From positions 30,152 through 94,151 of the forward strand of contig JBEKRV010000008.1 in the NCBI GenBank assembly GCA_049517675.1: 64,000 bases of DNA, read 5' to 3'. The notes below the pieces were generated by a model, which did no database searches, had not been told where the DNA came from, and saw only the letters and a program-made list of their open reading frames with translations. The stretch comes from Bog-756 sp049517675. Its GTDB lineage: Bacteria > Actinomycetota > Acidimicrobiia > Acidimicrobiales > RAAP-2. Positions within the stretch are counted from its first letter, which is position 1, and each line of letters starts with the position of its first letter. This document shows, in pieces, positions 51,346-61,417 of this stretch. A program made the position numbers and the translations under genes.

Positions 51346-52695
51346 ATGCTCAGCGGACTCGTGCTCGGACTGGTCGTCGGCGTCGTCGTCGGCTGCGCGG
51401 TGGGCCTCCTGGCCCGCTCGGGCCAGCTGTCCCGGGCCACCTCGGCCCGGGTTCGGTCGGAGGCCGAGCTGGCCGCCACCCGCGCCGCATCCGAGGAGCG
51501 GAGCTCGGCCCTGGAGGACGTGCGCCGGCAGATGGCCGGCGAGTTCGCACAGCTTTCGAGCCTGGCGCTGCGCCAGAACGCCGACCAGTTCCTACAGCTG
51601 GCCGACGCGAAGCTGGGGGAGTCGCGGCAGGCGGCCGAGGGCGAACTGGCCCGCCGCCAGGAGGCGATCGAGCACCTCCTCGCGCCCATCGCCGAGCAGC
51701 TCGGTAAGTACGACGAGGGGATGCACGCGCTCGAGCGCGAGCGGCTCCGCTCCTATACGGCCCTGACCGAGCAGATGCAGCAGCTGTCGACCTCCCACGA
51801 CAGGCTCCAGAAGGAGACCCGCAGCCTGGTGACGGCGCTACGCAGTCCCCAGACCAGGGGGCGGTGGGGCGAACTGCAGCTGCGCCGCGTGGTCGAGATG
51901 GCCGGGATGCTCGAGCGCTGCGACTTCTCCGAGCAGGTCAGCTCGGACGGCGATGCCGGCCGGATGCGCCCGGACATGGTCGTCCACCTACCCGGGGGGA
52001 AGAACGTCGCCGTCGACGCCAAGGTGCCCATGCAGGCGTTCCTCGACGCCAACGAGGCCGAGGACGAGTCGGTGCGCCGGATCCACCTGGCCAGCCACGG
52101 CCGCCAGATGAAAGCGCACGTCGATGCCCTGTCCAGGAAGGAGTACTGGAAGCGGGTCGACCCCTCGCCCGAGTTCGTGGTGGCGTTCGTCCCCGGCGAC
52201 CCGCTGCTGACCGCAGCCCTGGAGCACGAGCCCGGGCTCATGGAGTACGCCGTCGCCAACCACGTGCTGCTCGCCACACCCACGTCCCTGATCGCCCTGT
52301 TGCGGGCCGTCGCCTACGGGTGGCAGCAGGAGTCACTCACCGAGAACGCCCGTGAGGTCCAGGTGCTCGGGGCCCAGCTCTACGAGCGGATCTCGGTGCT
52401 CGGGGACCACGTGGCCGCGGTCGGGAAGAGCCTGACCGGCGCGGTGACCGCCTACAACAGGGCGGTCGGGTCGCTGGAGGGTCGGGTCCTGGTCACCGCC
52501 CGCCGGTTCGTCGAGATGGGGGTGGTCGGGACGGGCCAGGGGGAGCTGCCCCAGCCGGTGCCGGTCGACTCGGCCACCCGGCCGGTCCAGGCGTCCGAGT
52601 TGCTCACGACCACGCTGAGTGACGCTGGTCCATCCGAGCCGATGTCCGGACCCGGGGTCGCAAGCGACGATCCGGTGGGGGTACGGGGAATCTGA
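51346..52695 (+). CDS. rmuC: DNA recombination protein RmuC
   Basis: A 449-residue protein of the RmuC family. It has one N-terminal membrane helix (LSGLVLGLVVGVVVGCAVGLL), a long coiled coil (about residues 30-170), and a PD-(D/E)XK-type nuclease-like core with RGRWGELQLRRVVEMAGML, MVVHLPGGKNVAVDAKVPMQAFLDA and VPGDPLL. The VAVDAKVP segment supplies the D-x-K pair. RmuC limits inversions at short inverted repeats in E. coli, by unclear means. The ATG at 51346 has GGGAGGG about 6 nt upstream. Confidence 0.92.
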   Translation: MLSGLVLGLVVGVVVGCAVGLLARSGQLSRATSARVRSEAELAATRAASEERSSALEDVRRQMAGEFAQLSSLALRQNADQFLQLADAKLGESRQAAEGELARRQEAIEHLLAPIAEQLGKYDEGMHALERERLRSYTALTEQMQQLSTSHDRLQKETRSLVTALRSPQTRGRWGELQLRRVVEMAGMLERCDFSEQVSSDGDAGRMRPDMVVHLPGGKNVAVDAKVPMQAFLDANEAEDESVRRIHLASHGRQMKAHVDALSRKEYWKRVDPSPEFVVAFVPGDPLLTAALEHEPGLMEYAVANHVLLATPTSLIALLRAVAYGWQQESLTENAREVQVLGAQLYERISVLGDHVAAVGKSLTGAVTAYNRAVGSLEGRVLVTARRFVEMGVVGTGQGELPQPVPVDSATRPVQASELLTTTLSDAGPSEPMSGPGVASDDPVGVRGI

Positions 52696-52950
52696 TCTGG
52701 CACGTTCTCCCTGGTCAGCAAGCCAGAGGGGCCCCTTCGAACCGCTCCCGATCGAGGACGACGGACCGGACCCGCTCGCGCGATCCGTGGGGCTCCGGGT
52801 TGCAGAATTCCTGTCGTGCTGCGATTCTCAGCGAATTCCAAGGTGGGGACGGTAGAAAGCAGGGCGGCGCGAAGCCAGCACTGTGGTATCCCTCCGGGCG
52901 ACGCACCTTCCGGGGGCTGGGGAGAAAACGGGCAGGAAGGGAGATACCGC

Positions 52951-54174
52951 GTGAACATCCTGGTACTCGGAGGAGACGGCTACTTGGGTTGGCCGACCGC
53001 GCTCTACCTGTCCCGCAAGGGGCATCGGGTCGGCGTGGTGGACAATTTCGCCCGTCGTGGCTACGACCTCGAGATGGGGGTGGACTCCCTCGTACCGATC
53101 GTGAGCCTCCAGCAGCGGATCAGCCGCTGGGCCGAGGTCTCCGGCAACACCATCGACCTGTACGTGGGCGACCTCACCGACCCGATGTTCGTGAGCGAGA
53201 CCCTCGCCTCGTTCGAGCCGGACACCGTGGTGCACTTCGCCGAGCAGCGTTCGGCCCCGTACTCGATGATCGACCGGAAGCACGCCGTCTACACCCAGGT
53301 CAACAACGTGGTCGGCACGCTCAACCTGCTCTACGCCATCGCCGAGCAGGACCGTGACATCCACCTGGTCAAGCTGGGGACGATGGGCGAGTACGGGACG
53401 CCCAACATCGACATCGAAGAGGGCTTCATCGAGATCACCCACCGGGGCCGTACCGACGTGATGCCGTACCCCAAGCAGCCGGGCTCCTTCTACCACCTGT
53501 CGAAGGTGCACGACAGCCACAACATCATGTTCGCCTGCCGCATCTGGGGCATCCGGGCCACCGACCTCAACCAGGGCATCGTCTACGGCCACGAGACCGA
53601 GGAGACCGGCCTCCATCCCGACCTGGCCACCCGGTTCGACTACGACGGCGTATTCGGAACCGTCCTCAACCGGTTCTGCGTGCAGGCGGTCACCGGCCAT
53701 CCCATCACCGTCTACGGCGCCGGGGGCCAGACGCGGGGCATGCTCAACATCCTCGACACCCTGGCCTGCGTGGAGCTGGCCTGTGAGAACCCCGCCGAGC
53801 GCGGCGAGTTCCGGGTGTTCAACCAGTTCACCGAGTCGTTCTCGATCGAGCAGATGGCCCGGATGGTCGCCGCCGAGTACTCGGGCCCGACCACCATCGA
53901 ACATCCGCCGACCCCCCGGGTGGAGAAGGAAGAGCACTACTACCGGGCCGCGCACACCAAGCTGCTCGACCTCGGCCTGGTGCCGCACCTGCTCACCTCC
54001 TCGGTCATCCGATCGCTGCTGGCCGTGTGCGAGCAGTACAAGGACAAGGTCGACCCCACCGCCATCCTCCCGACCGTCGATTGGCGGAGCACCTCGTCGA
54101 CGTTGATCACGGCCGGTTCGCACGGCGCACCGGGGAGTGCCCGGGGCGATTCCGAGCGTGCCGAGGTCGACTGA
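52951..54174 (+). CDS. UDP-sulfoquinovose synthase-like NAD-dependent epimerase/dehydratase
   Basis: A 407-residue extended SDR. The NAD motif is VLGGDGYLGWPTALYLS, which with VVDNFARRGYD and VVHFAEQRSAPYSMID matches SQD1/SqdB UDP-sulfoquinovose synthases; SFYHLSKVHDS holds the catalytic Tyr/Lys. Such enzymes use UDP-glucose and sulfite to make UDP-sulfoquinovose, the head group donor of sulfolipid or of sulfated glycan. No SqdX-type glycosyltransferase is next to it, so another sugar nucleotide product remains possible. The GTG start has GGGAG upstream. A 255-bp leader precedes it. Confidence 0.85.
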   Translation: MNILVLGGDGYLGWPTALYLSRKGHRVGVVDNFARRGYDLEMGVDSLVPIVSLQQRISRWAEVSGNTIDLYVGDLTDPMFVSETLASFEPDTVVHFAEQRSAPYSMIDRKHAVYTQVNNVVGTLNLLYAIAEQDRDIHLVKLGTMGEYGTPNIDIEEGFIEITHRGRTDVMPYPKQPGSFYHLSKVHDSHNIMFACRIWGIRATDLNQGIVYGHETEETGLHPDLATRFDYDGVFGTVLNRFCVQAVTGHPITVYGAGGQTRGMLNILDTLACVELACENPAERGEFRVFNQFTESFSIEQMARMVAAEYSGPTTIEHPPTPRVEKEEHYYRAAHTKLLDLGLVPHLLTSSVIRSLLAVCEQYKDKVDPTAILPTVDWRSTSSTLITAGSHGAPGSARGDSERAEVD

Positions 54175-54225
54175 ACGTACCTGGTAGCGAACGCCGTCGA
54201 CGGGGCCCGGCCCCAGGGGCGGCAC

Positions 54226-54231
54226 TATCGT
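54226..54231 (+). promoter_or_regulatory. -10 hexamer TATCGT for the gene at 54239
   Basis: TATCGT ends 7 nt before the ATG at 54239, favouring that codon over the GTG at 54230. Confidence 0.45.
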
Positions 54232-54238
54232 GCGCTGG

Positions 54239-55429
54239 ATGCCGAGAGCCAGCCGCCGCCGCCGTCGCCCTCCCGGGCGCGGCATCGGCCCCTCGGTCCT
54301 CGTCGCCGTCGCCGCCACGATCACCATCGTCCTGGTCGCCGGATCGCTGCTCGCCATCCACACCCAGTCCCAGGGATACCGGGACGCGACCACCCGCGGC
54401 TACGCCGTCCTGGCCGACCGGGTGGGGCGGGCGTCGACGGCCACCGGCGCCCGGCTGTCCTCGCTGATGGCACAGGCGCCCACCCTGACCGACGGGACCT
54501 TCCCGAGCACGGCCCGGGGTGTGCTGGAGCAGGGGCTCGACTCGGCCGTGGCCGACACCGCCTCCCAGGCCACCCAGGCCGCCAACATCGCGTCCCCACC
54601 GCCGGTCGGCGGTCTGGCCGACCGGTTCACCCAGGTGATGGACCTTCGGGCGACGGCCACCCGGCAGCTGCGCACGACCGTCGATCAACTGCTCGGGATG
54701 GAGCCTCTGCCGGTCGCCGGGGCGCCCTCGACCGCCGTGCAGTCCGCGCCGGCGACCCTGATCTCGGCCGGCCAGGCCGCGTCCGAGATGTCGGCCGAGG
54801 GTCGGGACCTGGAGGACGCCGACGCCGATTTCCGGGCCTTGGTGGCCTCGGCCGCGGTCCGTCACCTCCCGTTCCGCCTGCACGCCTCGGTCTGGGTACC
54901 GGCCCCGGTCGACACCGCTCCGCTCGGTTCGGTCGTCCTCGGGTCCACGGCCGCCGCGCTGGCGTCCTCGCCCGCGCTGGTGGCCTTCCACCATCTGGTG
55001 GTCACCGCCGTCGGGCTCTCGCCGCCCGCCGTCCCGTCGGGTGGGGCCGCGATCGTCGGGACGTCGTGCTCGGACCCGCAGTCGACGGTGCCGGGAGGCA
55101 CCCCGACCGACGTCCCGCCGACGTCGACCCTGGCGGCCCTGGTGTCGGTCACCAACTGCGGCAACGTCCGCGAGTCGGACGTCACGGTATCGGTCACGGT
55201 GGCACTGTCCGACCCACCGGGGACGGCCCCGCCGCCCGCCGGCCGGCGGGGTGGACGGGTGCAGGCCGTGGTCGCCATCGCGTCCGGCTCCTCCGCGGCA
55301 CCGACCCTGGCGCCGCTCCCGGTGGCGTCCGGTCACCAGTACACGGTGACCGTTTCGGTTTCGCTCCCACCGGGCCAGGTCGATCCGACCGGCGCCACCC
55401 AGATGTTCCTCGTCCAGGTGGCCGGCTGA
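54239..55429 (+). CDS. membrane-anchored protein of unknown function
   Basis: A 396-residue protein with an Arg-rich N-terminus (PRASRRRRRPPGRG), one membrane helix (VLVAVAATITIVLVAGSLLAI) and a large outer part. Residues about 40-200 are Ala/Thr/Leu-rich and helical-looking. The last 120 residues contain two cysteines (TSCSD and TNCGN) and beta-strand patterns with VSVTVALSDPPGT and YTVTVSVSLPPGQ, like a CARDB or immunoglobulin-like domain. I cannot assign a function. It follows the sulfoquinovose synthase-like gene by 64 bp and has its own -10 element. Confidence 0.72.
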   Translation: MPRASRRRRRPPGRGIGPSVLVAVAATITIVLVAGSLLAIHTQSQGYRDATTRGYAVLADRVGRASTATGARLSSLMAQAPTLTDGTFPSTARGVLEQGLDSAVADTASQATQAANIASPPPVGGLADRFTQVMDLRATATRQLRTTVDQLLGMEPLPVAGAPSTAVQSAPATLISAGQAASEMSAEGRDLEDADADFRALVASAAVRHLPFRLHASVWVPAPVDTAPLGSVVLGSTAAALASSPALVAFHHLVVTAVGLSPPAVPSGGAAIVGTSCSDPQSTVPGGTPTDVPPTSTLAALVSVTNCGNVRESDVTVSVTVALSDPPGTAPPPAGRRGGRVQAVVAIASGSSAAPTLAPLPVASGHQYTVTVSVSLPPGQVDPTGATQMFLVQVAG

Positions 55430-55533
55430 TCCCGACTCGCGACCACCGACGGCAGTTGGTCAGGGGCACAGGGGGAGCATCTAGGATTGAGGGGGATAAC
55501 GAGGATCCGGACCTAACGGAAGGTTTGAGGCGA

Positions 55534-56805
<1,272 letters not shown>

Positions 56806-56857
56806 GCGGGCTCCGTCGGGGCGTCCCACCCCGGCCTGGGCGGTCAGGGGGCCAGGG

Positions 56858-57727
56858 TCAGGGTGCCTCCGGGGGCCGCACCTGGCGCATGAGTCCCTCC
56901 TGGACCATCGACACCACGAGCTCACCGTCGCGGGCGAACATGAAACCCCGGGCGAGGCCCCGCGCCCCGTGGCTGGACGGGCTGTCCATGTCGTAGAGCA
57001 GCCAGTCGTCGGCCCGCAGGGCTCGGTGGAACCACATGCAGTGGTCCAGGCTGGCCCCCATGAAGTCGGGATCGTCCCACCCGATGCCGTGGGGGGCGAG
57101 CATGGTGTCGAACAGGTTCATGTCCGACGCGTAGGTGGCGACGCACGTGTGCAGCAGCGGGTCGTCGGGAAGGGTGCCATCGGCCCGGAGCCACAGCCGC
57201 TGGACGGGCTCCTGGACGGAGTGGTGCATCCAGGGGAGGGCGCCGATGTGACGCTGGTCGATGGGGTGGGGCCGGTCGAACCAGTCGCCCACCTTGTCCC
57301 TGTAGGGCGCGAGCCGTTCCCGCAGGGTCGGGAGGGACTCGGGGTCGGGCACGTCGGGCATGGCGATCTGGAAGTCGAGCCCGGGCTCGTCCACGTGGAA
57401 CGAGGCCGACATGTGGAAGATGGCCCGGCCGTGCTGGATGGCCACCACCCGCCGGGTGGTGAACGACCTGCCGTCACGGATCCGGTCGACCTCGTAGAGG
57501 ACCGGGATGTTCGGGTCGCCCGGGCGGAGGAAGTACGCGTGGAGCGAGTGCGGTCGCCCGATCTCCACCGTGCGGCCGGCTGCCATCAGCGACTGGGCCG
57601 CGACCTGCCCGCCGAAGATCCGCTGCCGTTCCTCGTGTGGGTTGGACCCCCGGAAGATGTTGACCTCGATGGGTTCGAGATCGAGCAGTGCGACGAGGGA
57701 ATCGAGGTCTTCGCTCACGGTCCTCAT
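56858..57727 (-). CDS. tesB: acyl-CoA thioesterase II (TesB)
   Basis: A 289-residue double-hotdog enzyme that hydrolyses acyl-CoA to free acid and CoA. The N-terminal half has RIFGGQVAAQSLMAA and SLHAYFLRPGDP. The C-terminal half has MGASLDHCMWFHRAL with its catalytic Asp, then LYDMDSPSSHGARGLARG. These are the TesB signatures. The ATG at 57727 is chosen, but the GTG at 57718, which is preceded by AGGATGAGG, would shorten it by only three residues. It converges on citrate synthase and is divergent from the GH1 gene. Confidence 0.93.
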   Translation of the reverse strand: MRTVSEDLDSLVALLDLEPIEVNIFRGSNPHEERQRIFGGQVAAQSLMAAGRTVEIGRPHSLHAYFLRPGDPNIPVLYEVDRIRDGRSFTTRRVVAIQHGRAIFHMSASFHVDEPGLDFQIAMPDVPDPESLPTLRERLAPYRDKVGDWFDRPHPIDQRHIGALPWMHHSVQEPVQRLWLRADGTLPDDPLLHTCVATYASDMNLFDTMLAPHGIGWDDPDFMGASLDHCMWFHRALRADDWLLYDMDSPSSHGARGLARGFMFARDGELVVSMVQEGLMRQVRPPEAP

Positions 57728-57819
57728 CCTGCCAGGTCGGTAGCGGACCCCGGCCACCCGCACCGGTCCCCGACGGTCCTGGCCGAGCGGAGGTCCTGAC
57801 GGAGGGGAGGGGTGCCCGC

Positions 57820-57825
57820 TACGGT
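57820..57825 (+). promoter_or_regulatory. -10 hexamer TACGGT for the GH1 gene
   Basis: TACGGT ends 7 nt before the GTG at 57833 and decides that start over the upstream GTG at 57812. Confidence 0.5.
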
Positions 57826-57832
57826 GACCCCC

Positions 57833-59005
57833 GTGCCCGAGATCATCTTTCCCGAACGGTTCCTGTGGGGGACGGCCACCGCCGCCCACCAGATCGAGGG
57901 CGGCAACGTCAACAACGACTGGTGGGCGATGGAGCACGACCCGACGTCGGGGTGCGCCGACGTCAGCGGGGACGCGTGTGACTCGTTCAACCGCTACCCC
58001 GAGGACATCGCCATGGTCGCGGACCTCGGTCTCGGCGCGTACCGGTTCTCCCTCGAATGGAGCCGCATCGAACCGGAGGAGGGGGAGTTCTCGACCGTCG
58101 CCCTCGACCACTACCGCCGTATGGCGGCCGCCTGCCACGAACACGGGATCCTGCCGGTGGTCACCTTCCACCACTTCACCCACCCCCGTTGGCTGGCCGC
58201 GGCCGGCACCTGGGAGGCACTGCACGCTCCCGACCGGTTCGCACGGTTCTGTGAACGGGTGACGACCCACATGGGCGACCTGATCGGGATGGCCTGCACC
58301 CTCAACGAGCCCAACGTGGTGGCCACCATGGGGTGGCGCCTCGGCCTGTTCCCACCCCGGGTCCGGGACCGCACCCGCCGGGATGTCGTCAATGCCGCCA
58401 TGGTCGCCGCCCACCGCAAGGCGGTCGAGGCCATCCGATCCGGGCCGGGGGAGTTCCCGGTGGGGATGACCGTTTCGATGACGGACTACCAGCTCCAGCC
58501 GGGGGGCGAGGAGTGGCTGGAGCGGATCCGGCGGCCGGCCGAGGACGTCTTCCTCGAGGCCACCGGGGGCGACGACTTCGTCGGGGTCCAGACCTACACC
58601 CGGATGCGGGTCGGGCCCGAGGGAGGGCTCCCGGCCGAGGAGGGTGTCCGCACCACCCAGATGGGGTACGAGGTGTGGCCGGAGGCCCTCGGGGCGACCA
58701 TCCGGCGGGCCACCGAGGTGACCGGCGGGCTCCCGGTCCACGTCACCGAGAACGGGATCGGCACGGACGACGACCCGCTCCGGATCGAGTACGTGACCCG
58801 GGCGCTGGCCGGCGTGCGCCAGTGCCTCGACGACGGCATCGACGTCCGGGGCTACTTCTACTGGAGCCTGCTCGACAACTTCGAGTGGGTCCTCGGATAC
58901 GGGCCCACCTTCGGGCTCGTCGCGGTCGAGCGGGGGGACTTCGAACGCACGCTCAAACCGAGTGCCACCTGGTTCGGCGGTGTGGCCAGGGCGAACGGGG
59001 TCTGA
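57833..59005 (+). CDS. glycoside hydrolase family 1 beta-glycosidase
   Basis: A 390-residue GH1 TIM-barrel enzyme. The N-terminal signature is FLWGTATAAHQIEGG. The acid/base Glu159 is in TLNEPN, and the nucleophile Glu306 is in VTENGIG. YFYWSLLDNFEW is a typical aglycone-site segment. It is shorter than many GH1 enzymes (often 440-470), but both catalytic glutamates are present. It probably cleaves beta-glucosides or related sugars in the cytoplasm. The GTG at 57833 has TACGGT 7 nt upstream. Confidence 0.92.
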   Translation: MPEIIFPERFLWGTATAAHQIEGGNVNNDWWAMEHDPTSGCADVSGDACDSFNRYPEDIAMVADLGLGAYRFSLEWSRIEPEEGEFSTVALDHYRRMAAACHEHGILPVVTFHHFTHPRWLAAAGTWEALHAPDRFARFCERVTTHMGDLIGMACTLNEPNVVATMGWRLGLFPPRVRDRTRRDVVNAAMVAAHRKAVEAIRSGPGEFPVGMTVSMTDYQLQPGGEEWLERIRRPAEDVFLEATGGDDFVGVQTYTRMRVGPEGGLPAEEGVRTTQMGYEVWPEALGATIRRATEVTGGLPVHVTENGIGTDDDPLRIEYVTRALAGVRQCLDDGIDVRGYFYWSLLDNFEWVLGYGPTFGLVAVERGDFERTLKPSATWFGGVARANGV

Positions 59006-59030
59006 TCCGGGGCGGGGCCCGGGGTGTCGA

Positions 59031-59057
59031 ACGTTACGGATTGGTTACGAGTAGGAT
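59031..59057 (+). promoter_or_regulatory. promoter region of gtrA: ACGTTACGGATTGGTT element and -10 TAGGAT
   Basis: TAGGAT (59052-59057) ends 8 nt before the ATG. The 16-bp element at 59031-59046 matches 14 of 16 bases of an element upstream of mptB (61425-61440), which suggests shared regulation. Confidence 0.45.
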
Positions 59058-59065
59058 CGCAGCCG

Positions 59066-59566
59066 ATGACGTCCCTCCTGACCCGGGCCGAGCACGTCTG
59101 GCAGAAGCGGGACACGCCGGAGGCCAAGCAGCTCATCCGCTACAGCATGGTCTCGGTCATCTCCACCGCGGTCTCCCTCGTCGTGCTGGCCCTCGTCTTC
59201 GGGGTGTTCCATATCTGGGCCGAGGTCGGCAGCACCGTCTTCGCCAACCTGGTAGCCAGTGTTCCCTCCTACTTCCTGACCCGGAACTGGGTGTGGGGGA
59301 AGTCGGGTCGGTCCCATCTGGTCAAGGAGATCATCCCGTTCTGGGTCATGTCCGGCCTCGGCATCGCCTTCTCCATCATCGGTGCCGCCGCGGCCAAGCG
59401 CGTGGGCAGGCACTTCGGCTTCAGCCACTTCGAGCAGACGCTGCTGGTGGAGGCGGCCAACGTCACCTCCTTCGCCGTCTTCTGGGTAGCCAAGTACCTG
59501 GTCTTCAACCGGATCTTCAAGGTGCACCCGCTCGAGGAACTCGACGAACTCGTCGAAGCCGCCTGA
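59066..59566 (+). CDS. GtrA family membrane protein
   Basis: A 166-residue protein with four membrane helices and the GtrA-family pattern: IRYSMVSVISTAVSLVVLAL, SVPSYFLTRNWVWGK in the middle, and WVAKYLVFNRIF at the end. GtrA proteins are thought to move polyprenyl-phosphate-linked sugars across the membrane for wall glycan building. The ATG at 59066 has TAGGAT 8 nt upstream. It stands 60 bp after the GH1 gene on the same strand. A promoter element shared with mptB fits a role with lipid-linked mannose or another sugar. Confidence 0.9.
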   Translation: MTSLLTRAEHVWQKRDTPEAKQLIRYSMVSVISTAVSLVVLALVFGVFHIWAEVGSTVFANLVASVPSYFLTRNWVWGKSGRSHLVKEIIPFWVMSGLGIAFSIIGAAAAKRVGRHFGFSHFEQTLLVEAANVTSFAVFWVAKYLVFNRIFKVHPLEELDELVEAA

Positions 59567-59587
59567 GCCCGGCGTGAACCGGCGACC

Positions 59588-60382
59588 GTGCTGACCGCGG
59601 CCACCACGCCGACCGGGGCTGCGGTCCTGGTGGTCGCCGTCTTCCTGGCGTGTGCCGTCGAAGGGGTCGAGGCACTCACCATCGTCCTGGCCGTCGGGGT
59701 CACCCGTGGTTGGCGCTCCGCGCTCGAGGGCGTGCTCGCCGCGCTGGTGGCGCTCGCCGCGCTGGTGGCGGTCCTCGGCCCGGCGCTGGTGCACTACGTC
59801 CCGCTGTCGGCACTGCGCCTGGTGGTCGGCGGGCTGCTCCTCGTCTTCGGGCTGCAGTGGCTGCGCAAGGCGGTGCTTCGGGCGTCAGGACTGAAGGCCA
59901 AGCACGACGAGGACGCCATCTACGCCGAGCAGGTGGCCGAACTGTCCGGTGCGACTCCGGGATCGGGCCGTGACGGCGTGGCCTTCGTCGTCGCCTTCAA
60001 GGGGGTGTTCCTCGAAGGACTCGAGGTGGTGGTGGTCGTACTGACATTGGGCACCACGTCGCACCACCTGGGCCTCGCCGCCCTTTCCGCGGGGGCCGCC
60101 GTCGTCATGGTGACCCTGGTCGGCCTGGCCGTGCACCGTCAGCTGTCCGGGGTCCCGGAAAACGCCATGAAGATGGGGGTCGGCCTGATGCTGGTCAGCT
60201 TCGGCACCTACTGGGCGGGCGAGGGTGTCCACGTCTCGTGGCCGGGGTCCGACCTCGCCATCGTGGGACTGGTCGCCTTCTACGGGCTCGTGGCCTGGCT
60301 CCTCGTGACCACGCTCCGCCGGGGTCCCGGGGACGCGGACGCGGGAGCGGCCGCCGTCGCCGGGGGGTCCGCCCGTGGCTGA
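59588..60382 (+). CDS. FTR1-like/COG4280-type membrane permease
   Basis: A 264-residue membrane protein with about seven helices in two similar halves. Each half has an E-G-x-E motif: CAVEGVEALTIVLAVG near the N-terminus and VFLEGLEVVVVVLTLG in the second half. In FTR1 iron permeases, REGLE motifs in two helices bind ferric iron; here the leading Arg is replaced by Val or Leu. A metal ion transport role is possible but the substrate is open. The GTG start is 21 bp after gtrA. A small membrane protein gene overlaps its 3' end. Confidence 0.65.
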   Translation: MLTAATTPTGAAVLVVAVFLACAVEGVEALTIVLAVGVTRGWRSALEGVLAALVALAALVAVLGPALVHYVPLSALRLVVGGLLLVFGLQWLRKAVLRASGLKAKHDEDAIYAEQVAELSGATPGSGRDGVAFVVAFKGVFLEGLEVVVVVLTLGTTSHHLGLAALSAGAAVVMVTLVGLAVHRQLSGVPENAMKMGVGLMLVSFGTYWAGEGVHVSWPGSDLAIVGLVAFYGLVAWLLVTTLRRGPGDADAGAAAVAGGSARG

Positions 60383-60623
60383 CGACCGTCCCGGGCGCGA
60401 CAGGGCGCTCCCCGTCGTCTGGCTCATCGCATTCGGTCGGTTCTGGTGGGACTTCCTGGTCGGGGACACCCCTGAACTGTTCGTCGGCGCGGTGGCCGTC
60501 GTCGGGGCGGTGGCGCTGGTGTGCCTGGCGCCGGACCTGCGGCGTCCGGCGGCCTTCCTCGCACCGGCACTGGTGGCCGGGGTGCTGGCCGGCTCGGTGT
60601 GGCGCGCCGCCCGCCGTCGTTAG
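60375..60623 (+). CDS. small membrane protein, unknown function
   Basis: An 82-residue protein with a polar start and two hydrophobic helices (ELFVGAVAVVGAVALVCLA and AAFLAPALVAGVLAGSVW) ending in RRR. PVVWLIAFGRFWWDFLVGD between them and the start is conspicuously aromatic. The GTG overlaps the end of the permease-like gene by 8 bp, so it is probably co-translated and may be a partner of that protein. No family recognised. Confidence 0.6.
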   Translation: MADDRPGRDRALPVVWLIAFGRFWWDFLVGDTPELFVGAVAVVGAVALVCLAPDLRRPAAFLAPALVAGVLAGSVWRAARRR

Positions 60624-60664
60624 GCGGAGGACCGGGGCGGGTCCCGCCGGGGTGGGCCGAGTGC

Positions 60665-61153
60665 TCAGTCGCGGAAGTTGTCGAACTGCAGGGGGATCCC
60701 GAAGTCCTCGCCCTTGAGGGCGGCGATGACGGCCTGGAGGTCGTCGCGCTTCTTTCCGGTCACCCGAAGCTGTTCACCCTGGGTCTGGGAGGAGACGCCC
60801 TTGAGGGCGAGATCCTTGATGAACCGGTTGATCTTCTTCGCGTGGTCGGAGGAGATGCCGGCCTGGATCCCGAGCCGCTGCCGTGCCGAGCCCTTCGAGG
60901 CCTCCTCGACCTTGCCGACGTCGAAGGACTTGAGGGAGACCTCCCGCTTGACCAGCTTCTCCTGCAGCACCTGGTAGAGGGCGCGGAGCCGGTCCTCGGT
61001 CGACGACGCCAGGATGAGCTCCTTGTCGTTGAGCTCGATGTTCGAGTCGGTCCCCTTGAAGTCGAAGCGGGTCGTCGCTTCGCGGTTGGCCTGATCGACG
61101 GCGTTGCGGACTTCCTGCATGTCGACTTCGGACACGACGTCGAAGGTGGGCAT
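60665..61153 (-). CDS. YajQ family cyclic di-GMP-binding protein
   Basis: A 162-residue protein of the YajQ/UPF0234 family: FDVVSEVDMQEVRNAVDQAN, RFDFKGTDSNIELND, ISSDHAKKINRFIKDLALKG and the C-terminal LQAVIAALKGEDFGIPLQFDNFR. These two ferredoxin-like domains bind nucleotides; a member in Xanthomonas binds c-di-GMP and regulates virulence genes. The role in actinobacteria is not clear. TACTGT lies 6 nt before the ATG. It is divergent from tRNA-Tyr. Confidence 0.93.
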   Translation of the reverse strand: MPTFDVVSEVDMQEVRNAVDQANREATTRFDFKGTDSNIELNDKELILASSTEDRLRALYQVLQEKLVKREVSLKSFDVGKVEEASKGSARQRLGIQAGISSDHAKKINRFIKDLALKGVSSQTQGEQLRVTGKKRDDLQAVIAALKGEDFGIPLQFDNFRD

Positions 61154-61159
61154 GGCGAA

Positions 61160-61165
61160 ACAGTA
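61160..61165 (-). promoter_or_regulatory. -10 hexamer TACTGT for the YajQ gene
   Basis: TACTGT ends 6 nt before the ATG at 61153. Leaderless layout. Confidence 0.5.
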
Positions 61166-61198
61166 GCGCCGTGCGAAGCGGTAACCTAGCCCGCCTGC

Positions 61199-61280
61199 GG
61201 GTCGGTGCCCGAGCGGCCAAAGGGAGCAGACTGTAAATCTGCCGGTTCTGCCTTCGAAGGTTCGAATCCTTCCCGGCCCA
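61199..61280 (+). tRNA. tRNA-Tyr (GTA)
   Basis: An 82-nt type II tRNA with acceptor GGGTCGG/CCGGCCC (one G-U pair), discriminator A, anticodon loop CTGTAAA giving GTA, a long variable arm and T loop GTTCGAATC. TAACCT at 61182-61187 is a plausible -10 element. Confidence 0.95.
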
Positions 61281-61289
61281 CGCAGACAG

Positions 61290-61331
61290 AGCCCCGATCA
61301 GTGAGCGGACACGCTCCTGGTCGGGGCTTTT
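61290..61331 (+). terminator. rho-independent terminator after tRNA-Tyr
   Basis: AGCCCCGA pairs with TCGGGGCT at 61321-61328 (stem extended by a few bases inside), followed directly by TTT. It lies 9 nt after the tRNA end. Confidence 0.75.
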
Positions 61332-61417
61332 CCGTCCGCCGCGGGCCGGGGCCGGCGGGGAACCGGTCGTCGGGACCGCGCTGGCAGATCGAACCGACCC
61401 CGGCGCCGACACTTGGT

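Noticed and set aside
60375..60623. Small membrane gene considered as a toxin of a toxin-antitoxin pair
   Set aside because: It has two helices and no antitoxin partner or antisense RNA signal, and it overlaps a permease-like gene.
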